Assembly (NCBI RefSeq): GCF_001006805.1
Contig: NZ_LN811351.1
Coordinates: forward strand, 363,769 to 418,914
Source of the DNA: Microvirga massiliensis
GTDB lineage: Bacteria > Pseudomonadota > Alphaproteobacteria > Rhizobiales > Beijerinckiaceae
Length of the DNA stretch: 55,146 nt
Direction: 5' to 3'
Shown: one piece after another, positions 35,795-43,664 of the stretch
Numbering within the stretch: the stretch's first letter is position 1
Layout of the letters: each line of letters starts with the position of its first letter
Position numbers and translations under genes: made by a program
The notes under the pieces: model-generated
Told to the model about the DNA's origin: nothing
Database searches by the model: none
Seen by the model: only the letters and a program-made list of their open reading frames with translations

Positions 35795-36994
35795 TTAGGA
35801 AGGTGGCTTCGCACCGCTTCCTTGCCCATCATTTAGGGACCGGCCCGCGATGGCCCTGGTCAGCATCACCGTCCGGGGCGCTACCCGCGTGAGGGAGGTG
35901 AGCAGGCCCATTGCCGAGGGCCAAGACTGGCAGGTGCTAATCAGCACACGTTGACCTCCGGGCCAGCGGTTCACACGGTTGAGAAAGCTTGCCAGGCTGA
36001 TCGAAACCCGGATGTCGCTTCGAACGATCTTGTGGAAAAGCCGGCTTGTTCCGCTTTGGAGAAGGACCGTAGCGGCGAGAGTTCCGGTATGCAGCGCTAT
36101 TGCGACACCGTTACCGGTGAAGGACGGGATTACACCAACCTGGTCTCCAATTCGAAACAGACCATCGGGGTCTGACGGCCCCGGCCGATGCAGAAAACCG
36201 TATGGAACTTGAAAGACTGACAGCGGGCGATCCGCAAGTCCGACGGATCCTTCGAGCCGCTCTTCCAGGACAGGGCAGGTTACCCATAAATAGGCCAATA
36301 GGGTTGGCCAGGTTTTCCCGATTTGCTCGAAACGGCCCCGGCTAACGACCAGGCATAACCCGGCACGGCCCCCGTCGATCATTTGGAGGCCCGCATACCC
36401 TCCTGGGAAAAGATGGATCTCGACCGCTCCATCCAGTGCCGATTGCTGTGACGATTTCAGCACGACGTAAGACTTGAACCCAATGAGGTCGTTCAAGGTC
36501 CCGCACCGCGGACGATTGACGCCGCGTACATCGTGCTTTCCGGTCGCCAAGAACAAAGTCCCCGCCTCGATACGATGATCGCCGTCAGTCGTCGCGCTCA
36601 TGCCGCCAGGACTCGGCTCAATCGTTCGGACGCGAACGCCGCGATCGATGCGGCAGTTCTCCGTCAAAGCCCTTTCCAAGAGAGCCTCGTCGAGCGTCCT
36701 GCGAGAAAGGCCGCGCGCGGTGAACGGGAGGTCACACTGTGCTTTCTTGTTGTCGTGGAAGAGACGCACCGAGACTATCCGACTTGCACCCATGGCTTCG
36801 AGATCAACCCCGAGATCGTCCAAGTACTGTTGAGCCTCAGCGCTGAGAAACTCACCACAGACCTTATCGTGTGGTGCCGCTTCTCGCTCGATTAGTAAAG
36901 GGATTCGACCGCGCGCACCGAGCATGCATGCCGCAGCAGACCCAGCTGGGCCGCCTCCGACGATCAGAACCTCTTCACGCGAGCGCTCTATCAT
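35795..36994 (-). CDS. FAD-dependent oxidoreductase, geranylgeranyl-reductase/aromatic hydroxylase-like
   Basis: The 399-residue flavoprotein opens with the FAD fingerprint VLIVGGGPAGSAAACML (residues 9-25), has the DKVCGEFLS block near 45 and the second FAD contact RIGDQVGVIPSFTGNGVAIA near 288-307. Related proteins are found next to type III polyketide synthases, where they hydroxylate or reduce the polyketide, in the manner of SrsC. The frame is open to 37045; ATG 36994 is chosen because the GGGPAG motif then falls at the usual distance. It begins 10 bp after the truncated methyltransferase frame. The preceding residues in its open frame (GTFTEPSA) may be left over from the lost methyltransferase C-terminus. 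Confidence 0.83.
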   Translation of the reverse strand: MIERSREEVLIVGGGPAGSAAACMLGARGRIPLLIEREAAPHDKVCGEFLSAEAQQYLDDLGVDLEAMGASRIVSVRLFHDNKKAQCDLPFTARGLSRRTLDEALLERALTENCRIDRGVRVRTIEPSPGGMSATTDGDHRIEAGTLFLATGKHDVRGVNRPRCGTLNDLIGFKSYVVLKSSQQSALDGAVEIHLFPGGYAGLQMIDGGRAGLCLVVSRGRFEQIGKTWPTLLAYLWVTCPVLEERLEGSVGLADRPLSVFQVPYGFLHRPGPSDPDGLFRIGDQVGVIPSFTGNGVAIALHTGTLAATVLLQSGTSRLFHKIVRSDIRVSISLASFLNRVNRWPGGQRVLISTCQSWPSAMGLLTSLTRVAPRTVMLTRAIAGRSLNDGQGSGAKPPS

Positions 36995-37004
36995 GGCGGA
37001 TGGC

Positions 37005-37250
37005 TCAGTGAACGTTCCGCAGTAGGTCGCCGCAGCCATAAACAACGTCCAGAACTGTGATCGACCGCTCCCGCTGCTGGTCTGCGACAGCCCCGTCTAG
37101 AAAGCTCAGAATCGGGCGGTCTCTTAAGGTAAGAGCATCAACGGGTGCTAGGCCGTAAAGACAGGATTGATGATCCTCTCGGCTCACTGGCTCCGAGTCC
37201 ATGAACTCAGTTGCTGTTAAGCGGGACGATAGGTCTAAAGGCATTTTCAC
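37005..37250 (-). pseudogene. N-terminal fragment of a class I SAM methyltransferase (type III PKS operon)
   Basis: The frame begins at GTG 37250, directly after the PKS stop, or at ATG 37244, and encodes ATEFMDSEPVSREDHQSCL and ALTLRDRPILSFLD, then reaches SAM motif I as ITVLDVVYGCGDLLR and stops after about 80 codons. Methyltransferases encoded between a type III PKS and a flavoprotein in related bacteria share this start (MD-x-PVS-x-E, T-LDVG-x-G-GD-LR) and are about 230 residues, as I recall. The catalytic remainder is missing and the flavoprotein gene begins 10 bp later, so an internal deletion fused the two. Motif I is also degraded (second residue after LDV is Tyr, then Gly-Cys-Gly). 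Confidence 0.65.
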
Positions 37251-38333
37251 TTAGCCCGGCAAGCTGAAGCAGAAAGTCTCTGCTACGAGACCGGGACCGA
37301 ACGCAATTGCCATTCCGTTTGCCGGTCCGCTTGCAGCCCCCATCATACGTTGGAGCACGAACATCAGTGTTGCGGAGGACATATTCCCAAAATCCCGCAA
37401 GACGCCGCGGGACCAGGATAGTACCTCCGGGCCGAGTGCCAAGCCGTGTTCAACAGCGTCGAGGATCGTCCGACCTCCGGCGTGTACGGCCCACCGCTCG
37501 AAGTCGCTCGGGCGCTGCCCGCGAAGGAGTCCCTGATCGTCATTGCGCGTTGCCTCCTGCCGCAATGCCCCAGCGATCCGGGCGGGAACTTCTCCGGAGA
37601 GGGTCATCTCAAACCCGCGGTCGCCAACTCGCCAAGTGATGAGATCTCGGGAGTTCGGAATCGTGATCGTGCGGAAGTTCTCGATGGCTGCACCGGCAGG
37701 CTCTGTCGAAACGAGAGCCGCGGCACAGCCGTCACCAAACAGGAGAGCAGTCAGAAGAGACTCGAGATCAGCAGTCTCGTGCAGATGCAATGTGCACAGT
37801 TCTACGTTCAGGACCAAAACCTTTGACGAAGGCTCCGATCGAACGATGTGGTGTGCCACCTTCAATGCGTTGACCGCGGCTGCGCAACCCATAAAGCCGA
37901 CCATAGTGCGCTCAATTATTGGATTGAGCCCGAGGCGCTCAACGAGGATCTGGTCGAGCCCGGGCGCCGCGAAGCCGGTGCAGGAAGCCACGATCAGGTG
38001 GGTGATTGAGGATCGCTCGCCATTGAGCCCGAGCGCAGTGATAGTCCTTTCAGCGAGATCGGCCGCTTTGGTCTCGAACTGGGCCATGCGAGCGGCCGTG
38101 CCGGCAAAATGGCCCATCTGGTATAATCCGTCGCGATCCAACGCCGGCGCAAGTGAATCATTCGGCTCGAGCACTGAGTAGCGGTGTTCTATTCCTGCGC
38201 GTTGCGACATGCGTTTGAATAGCAGCTTGGCTTTGCGGTCCGGCAAGAGCCGATCGACGAAGTGTATGAACCTCTCATGGACATCGTTTGGGGGAACCGC
38301 AGTTCCAATTCGGTTGATAAATGCTGTTGTCAC
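37251..38333 (-). CDS. Type III polyketide synthase (chalcone/stilbene synthase family)
   Basis: The 360-residue protein carries the full thiolase-fold triad of type III PKSs: Cys118 (VASCTGFAAPG), His284 (WAVHAGG) and Asn317 (DFGNMSSATLMFVL), with the late block GMAIAFGPGLVAE. It condenses malonyl-CoA units on an acyl-CoA or fatty acyl starter; products of bacterial relatives are alkylpyrones, alkylresorcinols or phloroglucinol types. The first codon is GTG with GGAG 10 nt ahead. It leads the operon with the truncated methyltransferase, flavoprotein and O-methyltransferase genes and is preceded by an ECF-type promoter. The GC content is visibly lower than in the flanking core genes. Confidence 0.92.
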   Translation of the reverse strand: MTTAFINRIGTAVPPNDVHERFIHFVDRLLPDRKAKLLFKRMSQRAGIEHRYSVLEPNDSLAPALDRDGLYQMGHFAGTAARMAQFETKAADLAERTITALGLNGERSSITHLIVASCTGFAAPGLDQILVERLGLNPIIERTMVGFMGCAAAVNALKVAHHIVRSEPSSKVLVLNVELCTLHLHETADLESLLTALLFGDGCAAALVSTEPAGAAIENFRTITIPNSRDLITWRVGDRGFEMTLSGEVPARIAGALRQEATRNDDQGLLRGQRPSDFERWAVHAGGRTILDAVEHGLALGPEVLSWSRGVLRDFGNMSSATLMFVLQRMMGAASGPANGMAIAFGPGLVAETFCFSLPG

Positions 38334-38371
38334 GGGTGGTGCGCTCCGGCGCGTGTACCTGGGGCCGAATG

Positions 38372-38397
38372 GACGCTGGGGCTGCCTCCTCTATTCC
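38372..38397 (-). promoter_or_regulatory. Candidate ECF promoter of the PKS operon (GGAAT-N17-CGTC)
   Basis: On the minus strand GGAAT (38397-38393) and CGTC (38375-38372) are separated by 17 nt, close to the GGAAC-N16/17-CGTT form used by alphaproteobacterial ECF sigma factors. A transcript from here would have a leader of about 30 nt before the PKS GTG. The same two elements occur on the other strand in front of the sigma gene. Confidence 0.6.
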
Positions 38398-38451
38398 GAC
38401 GAGCCCGCTCGACCATCATCACGGTGGAGTGACCGGAGCCGGCGGGGTGAC

Positions 38452-38476
38452 GGAATAAGTTGCGACGGAAAGCGTC
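38452..38476 (+). promoter_or_regulatory. Candidate autoregulatory ECF promoter of the sigma gene (GGAAT-N16-CGTC)
   Basis: GGAAT (38452-38456) and CGTC (38473-38476) are separated by 16 nt, 60 bp upstream of the sigma-factor ATG. Both elements are identical to those at 38372-38397 facing the PKS operon. Self-activation is the rule for ECF systems. Confidence 0.6.
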
Positions 38477-38535
38477 TATGCCATTGGCATACGTCGGGTG
38501 AGTGACTGACCCCGCAATTCACCAAGCTTTGCCAT

Positions 38536-39060
38536 ATGAGCGAGATTGGCCCGCTAGTGGAGCCTCACATTCCGGCCTTGCGTCGGTACGCGAGATCCTT
38601 GATTCATGACACGGACGCGGCGGACGATCTTGTTCAGGATTGTCTGGAGCACGCAATCGCGAGGTGGCATTTACGGCGGCGGGACGGGAATTTGCGAGGA
38701 TGGCTCTTTGCCATCCTCCACAACCTCTTCGTGTCCTCCTTGCGCCAACGCTCACGTCGTGGCGGACAGGTCAGCCTCGATGTAGGTCAGGCCATGCCCG
38801 CTTCGGGTGGAGGACAGGAAGAGCAGTTAGCGGTTCGGGATCTCCTCACTGGGTTACAGCTTCTGCCTCCCGATCAGCGCGCGGTTCTCCTGCTAGTTGC
38901 CGTTGAAGAGATGACGTATGCGGAAGCAGCTCAGGTGTTAAGTGTGCCCATCGGGACCGTGATGTCGCGCTTGAGCCGGGGACGGGAGAGCCTGCGGCAG
39001 TATATGGAGACGGGCCAGCCAATCACGGCCAAACGGTGCAAGCTGAGGAGGGTTAAGTGA
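38536..39060 (+). CDS. RNA polymerase sigma factor, ECF (sigma-70 family)
   Basis: The 174-residue protein has region 2 (about 12-75: DTDAADDLVQDCLEHAIARW, then LRGWLFAILHNLFVSSLRQ) for -10 recognition and region 4 (about 110-160: LPPDQRAVLLLVAVEEMTYA, VLSVPIGTVMSRLSRGRE) for -35 recognition. It has no C-terminal extension. The next gene overlaps by 4 bp and encodes a membrane anti-sigma factor. It is divergent from the type III PKS, and the intergenic region carries matching ECF-type promoters on both strands, so the PKS operon is its likely regulon. The inducing signal is unknown. Confidence 0.92.
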   Translation: MSEIGPLVEPHIPALRRYARSLIHDTDAADDLVQDCLEHAIARWHLRRRDGNLRGWLFAILHNLFVSSLRQRSRRGGQVSLDVGQAMPASGGGQEEQLAVRDLLTGLQLLPPDQRAVLLLVAVEEMTYAEAAQVLSVPIGTVMSRLSRGRESLRQYMETGQPITAKRCKLRRVK

Positions 39061-39851
39061 CGAGGCCACCACGCCCCATCGGCGAGGACGACCTCCAGGC
39101 CTATGTCGACGACCGGCTAGCCTCCGATCGCTTGCCGGACGTAGAGGCTCACATTCGTGATAACCCTGCTACCGCGGAGCGGGTAGCATCCTATCGTGCA
39201 CAACGGCAGGAACTCCGAGAGCGGTTATGTCCGATAGCGCTGGAGCCCTTGCCGGCGCGGTTGCGGATCTCTTCGCTAGTCGCGGAGCGGCGCGCCGCTC
39301 TGCGTAGCCGAATGAGGTCTGCCGTAGCCGCATGCCTGTGGTTGTCCGTCGGCGTTAGTGTGGGCTGGATCGGGAACGTGATTTACGAAGATGTGGCTGA
39401 ATCACGACTGTCGACTCGGCTGAGTGCCGTAACGCGGGAAGCCATCTCAGCCCATAGGCTGTTTGCAAACGACACGTCATACCCTGTGGAAGTCCTCAGT
39501 GACCGCGATAAACATCTTGCCGCCTGGCTCTCAAAGCGGCTTGGTCACACGCTCGTTGTGCCGGATCTGTCGGGCCATGGCCTCCGGCTCGTAGGCGGTC
39601 GGATTCTGCCGGCTGGACAAGATGCTGCAGCGCAGCTCATGTATCAGGATGTGCAGGGCAGTCGCGTTACGTTCTATATCAGAACTGGCGAGGTCGGCGA
39701 GGCGCCGCTTCGCGCTGCCCGGCACGACGATGTCCAAGCATTCGTATGGATTGATGACGGCTGCGGCTATGTCGTTGCAGCCGCGCTAGATCGGGATCAG
39801 CTCTTCAAAATTGCGCAGGCGATCCACGAGCAGCTGGAACGTGCGGCCTAG
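39057..39851 (+). CDS. Transmembrane anti-sigma factor
   Basis: The 264-residue protein starts at GTG within the sigma stop (GTGA overlap), which couples translation. The N-terminal 80 residues form the cytoplasmic sigma-binding part (DDLQAYVDDRL, VEAHIRDNPATAERVASYRA), followed by one membrane helix at about 89-108 (AVAACLWLSVGVSVGWIGNV) and a periplasmic domain of about 150 residues (SRLSTRL to the end). No His-x3-Cys-x2-Cys zinc motif is seen, so redox zinc release is unlikely; the periplasmic domain is presumably the sensor. It holds the ECF sigma factor inactive until the signal arrives. Confidence 0.87.
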   Translation: MTRPPRPIGEDDLQAYVDDRLASDRLPDVEAHIRDNPATAERVASYRAQRQELRERLCPIALEPLPARLRISSLVAERRAALRSRMRSAVAACLWLSVGVSVGWIGNVIYEDVAESRLSTRLSAVTREAISAHRLFANDTSYPVEVLSDRDKHLAAWLSKRLGHTLVVPDLSGHGLRLVGGRILPAGQDAAAQLMYQDVQGSRVTFYIRTGEVGEAPLRAARHDDVQAFVWIDDGCGYVVAAALDRDQLFKIAQAIHEQLERAA

Positions 39852-39961
39852 GCCAAGTCGACTCTATAATGTCCCGTTCAGCAATTGGGCTCGCCAGCGG
39901 TCTGAGCTATTGAGGTTCTAATGCTGCGACGGCTGCAGCCGCTAAGAACTCGGAGGTGATT

Positions 39962-40456
39962 ATGAGGTTTCTACTAAGCAGAATTGCATGGCCAGTCCCA
40001 CGAATGCCACCGTGCCCGACAAGGCACAGGAGCACATTATCCTTAGGCCAGCCAAGAGAGCTCTGCCTAGTTATAGCTGCCGTGGCAATTTGTGCCGGTT
40101 CGAGCGCATCGGCGGCAACCCGCGCTGCTTCGCAAGGTCGTACGCAGCCGGTCACTATCGTCCTGACTGAGTTCGCATTCACGCCACAGACGCTGCGCCT
40201 GCATCATGGCCAAGCTTATCAGCTGCGGCTTGTGAATAAAGGGTCGGGCGATCACAACCTTTCGGCTCCGGAGTTCTTTCGGACCGCGCAGATCAGCTCT
40301 GGCGACGCAAGTTTCGTTTCAGGCGGTAAGGTCGAAGTCAGCAAGGGACAGACCCGAACTGTGCGCCTTGTCCCCGCGACTGGGCAATACGGGATGATGT
40401 GTACGCACCTTCTGCACGCCAGCTTCGGAATGACGGGGCGTATCGATGTAGATTGA
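39962..40456 (+). CDS. Exported cupredoxin-domain (type 1 copper) protein
   Basis: The 164-residue product has an atypically long N-terminal leader with a hydrophobic core at about 33-50 (ELCLVIAAVAICAGSSASA) and then a plastocyanin/azurin-like domain. Copper ligands are visible as His98 (SGDHNLSA) and the C-x4-H-x4-M set Cys147, His152, Met157 (MCTHLLHASFGM). It probably transfers electrons or binds copper in the periplasm. ATG 39962 follows a CGGAGG site. It lies 110 bp after the anti-sigma gene in the same direction and may belong to the same regulon, although I see no clear GGAA/CGT promoter in front of it. Confidence 0.82.
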   Translation: MRFLLSRIAWPVPRMPPCPTRHRSTLSLGQPRELCLVIAAVAICAGSSASAATRAASQGRTQPVTIVLTEFAFTPQTLRLHHGQAYQLRLVNKGSGDHNLSAPEFFRTAQISSGDASFVSGGKVEVSKGQTRTVRLVPATGQYGMMCTHLLHASFGMTGRIDVD

Positions 40457-40822
40457 GGACGAGCGGTGTCTTGTGGGATACTAAATCTCCAATTTTTTAC
40501 ATCCATGTGAGGCTGCCTAGAACGGCGCCGTTGAAGACCTGACCCACGAGGCGTTGTCAGCGGAGTGGGATGTCCGTAGTTGGAGCCCATGAAGCCGGGC
40601 GAATCGAAGCGAACTGACCGCAGAGGCCGTCATTTCCGAGGCTATGCGGGGATGAGTGTAGGGCCGGAGCGGTAGACGTGCAGAAGACCGGAAGCCCAGC
40701 CATCTGCAATTCGACGATCGCCGCCTAGCGGCAGTGACCAGTGAGGAACGGCGATGCCAGGAACCGAGGGCCAGGGCCGGTTTGATCGCCTCCCAGCGTT
40801 CGCATAGAACGCAGCGGATATC
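40457..40822. other. Gene-poor interval after the cupredoxin gene
   Basis: No supported gene, RNA or hairpin was found in this stretch. Frames present on both strands lack recognisable domains and ribosome-binding sites. Confidence 0.5.
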
Positions 40823-41030
40823 ATGGCGCGTAACCTACGGTCCTACGCGCTGTCCCGGGAGCGCTGCAAGTGCACCGCCAGGGAGTGCAAGGCGGTCTTC
40901 ACTGTCCCCTCCGGAACAGGCTTCGCCTAGCGCAAATTGCCGTTCAAGAAAGTGCTGCTCAGGCTCTGGTGGGCAGCAAGCAGCATCGAAAAAGGCCGTT
41001 ATCCGGACCGCACTGGCTCGGCACGACAAC
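40823..41030 (+). pseudogene. IS1595-like transposase, N-terminal fragment with an internal stop
   Basis: The frame reads LRSYALSRERCKCTARECKA and VFTVPSGTGFA, an amber stop at 40928-40930, then RKLPFKKVLLRLWWAASSIEK. This resembles the zinc-ribbon start of IS1595-type transposases, where C-x-x-C, F-V-TSGT-FA and RKLP-x-x follow in this order. The expected first CxxC pair is lost, and the DDE/N domain is not found downstream. Assignment rests on pattern similarity only. Confidence 0.45.
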
Positions 41031-41533
41031 CGCGATAGGTCCAGCAGTCTCGCAAGGGACTCTGGCGGGATGGTCGAACTCCCACCTCCAGGCCGCCTGG
41101 CTGCCGAGAATTCTGGAAAGCCAACCTCCTGATCTGAGCACCATCCGTATGGCTGCACACGGCTTGAGGCAAGACCGACGACACACCGCGCGAAAGTGCC
41201 CACGGCTCTTGCCATGGGCAGTCTCACGCGCCTCGACCGCGCCAGGAATCCTGAACCTGGTTCTCACACAGGCTCTTCGGGGCGCCCCATCTGATTTCAG
41301 GGGGCGTCATGGGCGTAGTCTCACAGCGACATCGCGCAGCCGCTCGATCGTGTAGCCAAGCACCGTCCGCGGACGATCGCACGAGCTCGGGATCAGCCGG
41401 CTCCAAACCGACGACGCGTCGGATCACGGCTGCGAGCTGCAGGTGCTCCCGAAAAGCTGACACGCCGAGGTCTGCGAACAGGTCCCCCGTGCCGCCGAAG
41501 GTCAATCAATGGATTTCGCGATTGATCTCGAGG
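41031..41533. other. Gene-poor interval left of the palindromes
   Basis: No supported coding sequence. The minus strand frame at 41224-41505 contains DLFADLGVSAFREHLQLAAV, which looks protein-like, but no family or ribosome-binding site could be assigned. Confidence 0.35.
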
Positions 41534-41625
41534 TAGGTCGTCATGACCTAGTAATAACCTGGCCGCAACCTGCTGGTGATTTGTGTGTAGGTCGCCGTGA
41601 TCTACTGGTAGGATTCCATGACCTA
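41534..41625 (+). repeat. Three 17-bp palindromes TAGGTC-N5-GACCTA
   Basis: Copy 1 is at 41534-41550 (perfect arms), copy 2 at 41588-41604 (TAGGTC, GATCTA) and copy 3 at 41609-41625 (TAGGAT, GACCTA). All keep the 6-5-6 geometry. Copies 2 and 3 are 21 bp apart (two helical turns) and copies 1 and 2 are 54 bp apart (about five turns), so all three would face the same side of the helix. This is the layout of a cooperative operator or of iterons of a mobile element. No adjacent start codon identifies the target. Confidence 0.55.
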
Positions 41626-41677
41626 CAGCGAAAGAGATTAGGTGTCGGGATGTCGCAGCTTGACCAAGGTATTTTAC

Positions 41678-41718
41678 CGGGACAAATTCGACCGCAATCT
41701 GTCTCAATTTCTGTCCCG
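41678..41718. repeat. Imperfect inverted repeat near the tRNA
   Basis: CGGGACAAATT (41678-41688) and AATTTCTGTCCCG (41706-41718) pair with one or two bulged bases around a 17-nt spacer. It lies 48 bp from the tRNA 3' end. It could be a terminator remnant or a transposon end. Confidence 0.35.
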
Positions 41719-41765
41719 ATAAGGCCAAACGGCGTCGCGAGTAACGCCTAAATTCTTGAGAACAT

Positions 41766-41841
41766 TGGTGGGCCCGGCAGGACTCGAACCTGCAACCAGA
41801 CCGTTATGAGCGGCCGGCTCTAACCATTGAGCTACGGGCCC
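41766..41841 (-). tRNA. tRNA with CAT anticodon, probably tRNA-Ile2 (lysidine type)
   Basis: On the minus strand the 76-nt sequence folds as a complete cloverleaf: acceptor GGGCCCG/CGGGCCC, D stem GCTC/GAGC, anticodon stem GGCCG/CGGTC with loop CTCATAA, T arm with TTCGAGT loop, and an encoded CCA end. The anticodon is CAT. The short D loop (AATGGTTA) and the GG-start with CTCATAA loop resemble bacterial tRNA-Ile2, whose C34 is changed to lysidine by TilS, more than elongator tRNA-Met. The initiator is excluded because positions 1 and 72 pair. The decayed integrase lies just beyond its 5' end. Confidence 0.88.
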
Positions 41842-42007
41842 TTCCTTGAAAATCAAGGACTTGGGCAGGGCGAGAGGTGGTTACACATCTCGATGTTCTT
41901 CCTCTGTACACCCCAATCACTTCCCCTAGAACGGAGCGTGATCAGGAAATGGGAACGGCCGAGGTCGCCCCCGGCCGCCATGTTCGTGTCCCAGATCAAT
42001 CGTGGGG

Positions 42008-43311
42008 TCAAGCGGCCTTTGCCTTCCCGGACGCTTTGCGGGTCATGCGCCGCTCGTCCTGAGTCTTCCGGTCCGCCTCCGGCAGGTAGTAGGTCGACCA
42101 GATGTCCGCGAACACCGGCGGGGCGGATGTCGCCCGCTTGCTGGCCCCCGCTTGGTAGTCGGGGTGTGATGACCATAATGCTTCTCAAGGATCGCTGGCG
42201 TCATGGAGAGGTAGCCAGCCGCATCCCAAATGGCGGCCCCACGCTACATCAGCCACGTCGCACATGTATGCCTGAGCACGTGCGGGGTGACATCGGGCCC
42301 GAGCCCGGCTTTGGTCACGATGACCCCGAAGCCCTTGTTCACCTCACCCACCAGCTTTCCGTTATGCTCGACGACATATGTCTTCGAGATTCCTAGCCTC
42401 TTCCAACGTCGCAGATGCGTGAGGAGGCGGGCCGGCAAGCGGACTGGATCCGCGCTTGTTCTCCTCTTCCGCCTTGCCAATCGGCTTGCGATAGAACAAT
42501 CCCCTATCAAGGTCGACCCAGGCCACTCCGGGCTTGTCCTCAAAGGATACGGCCGCGACCGAGGCAGCCCTCGTCCCCGCGTAGAGACCTAGGATGTTGA
42601 AACTCGCGAGATGGCGCGAGGGTTGCTTTCTCGACAACACCTTCTCGCCGGCGCGCGCCGAGCCCTTGCGAACCGTCATCACCTCACGGTCCCGCCACAT
42701 CGCATGCAGGAGTTCGGCCGCGACCCATCGCTTCCTGCTCTCCCCTTTGGGGGCAGCCAGACCTTCACGGTCTCCCGGCGGTAGCCTTCCGACTGATGAT
42801 GATTGATCGCTGCCCGGAGGTCCTCGATCTCACGGCGAACCCCCTGCGGCGTCACCATTCGGGGCCAATTTCCAGTCTGCTCCGGCTTTGCAGATTTCCA
42901 TGGCTGTGCGATTCGCTAAGCCAAATACTCACAGCATCTCTTTCCGGTGACTTGAGCGAGCGTCTTCCCCTGCCACCACTGTGAGAGCTGGACGACCCGC
43001 TCTGCGGCCTTCTTCGGGCGCGCGAGATCCGGTACGACCTCGTCGAGGTAAACCTCGAGTACTTCTGTCACGAGAACATCATCGATCAACGAGTTCCTGA
43101 TGCGGTTGGGCTCATGTTTGTCGGCAATGTAGTCTGCGAGCCGCTTCTTGGCCTCGGGCGGCGCTATCGCTGTTTTATGGCTTTCGCCTTCGCTAAGAGT
43201 GACGCCAGTGACCGTCCACTCCTTTCCGTCAACGATGACCCACGCGGCCCGCTCCCGGAGCTTTCCGGTCTTTTTGTCGAACGCGGGCGGCTTGCACCAG
43301 AGCCTTGGCAT
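42008..43311 (-). pseudogene. Tyrosine recombinase (phage-type integrase), decayed
   Basis: Read leftwards from 43311, the N-terminal part (KKTGKLRERAAWVIVDGKEW, ARPKKAAERVVQLSQWW) is intact for 131 codons, then stops. The catalytic domain follows in other frames: GLYAGTRAASVAAVS with the first Arg near 42570, RLPARLLTHLRRWKRLGISK, then TPHVLRHTCATWLM with the His-x-x-Arg pair. An amber codon lies near 42241, after which AAIWDAAGYLSMTPAILEKH and YGHH carry the nucleophile Tyr; a last frame change precedes KASGKAKAA and TGA at 42008. With at least three frameshifts and a stop, it is inactive. It points towards the tRNA, 167 bp away, and marks an old integrated element. Confidence 0.82.
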
Positions 43312-43383
43312 TCGGTAGCAAAAACCACCAGATTTGATTCGGCTCGTCTGCCACTCTCCGCTTCAATCGCTGGGGTGGTCGAG

Positions 43384-43590
43384 ATGAGCGTTGAAGACGA
43401 ACTGAAGCGCAAGCGCGCCGAATTGCTGGCCGAGATCGACGGGTTGGCGCTCAGGACCGAGACGGTCACGATGCAAGTGTCGGCGATCGATCAGGTGATC
43501 GCACAGCCGATCCCGCGCACCCCGCCCGTGACCAGAGCAAAATGTGTGTGCGATGGCATTGTGATCTCCCGAGCCGATCGCGTAGTCTAG
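43384..43590 (+). CDS. Small coiled-coil protein of unknown function
   Basis: The 68-residue product begins MSVEDELKRKRAELLAEIDG and continues with a heptad-like helix ending MQVSAIDQVI, so a short coiled coil is likely. Similar small proteins occur next to integrases and resolvases in rhizobia, as far as I recall, and they usually continue after AIDQVI with a conserved tail that is not seen here; the last 20 residues (from PIPRTP) look altered. The upstream open frame extends across the integrase start on the opposite strand and is not likely to be coding. It may be a relic of the integrated element. Confidence 0.45.
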   Translation: MSVEDELKRKRAELLAEIDGLALRTETVTMQVSAIDQVIAQPIPRTPPVTRAKCVCDGIVISRADRVV

Positions 43591-43664
43591 CCTCTCCTGA
43601 AGGCGCTGCCTATAACATCCGTCACGGAAGAGGTGCTTAGGTCAGGACGCGATCAAACACGCCC

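Noticed and set aside
41534..41625. CRISPR array
   Set aside because: Only three short palindromic units with unequal spacing and no spacers of constant size; no cas genes in the window.
41766..41841. Initiator or elongator tRNA-Met
   Set aside because: Position 1-72 is paired, excluding the initiator; D-loop and stem features fit tRNA-Ile2 better than elongator Met, though this needs a covariance-model check.
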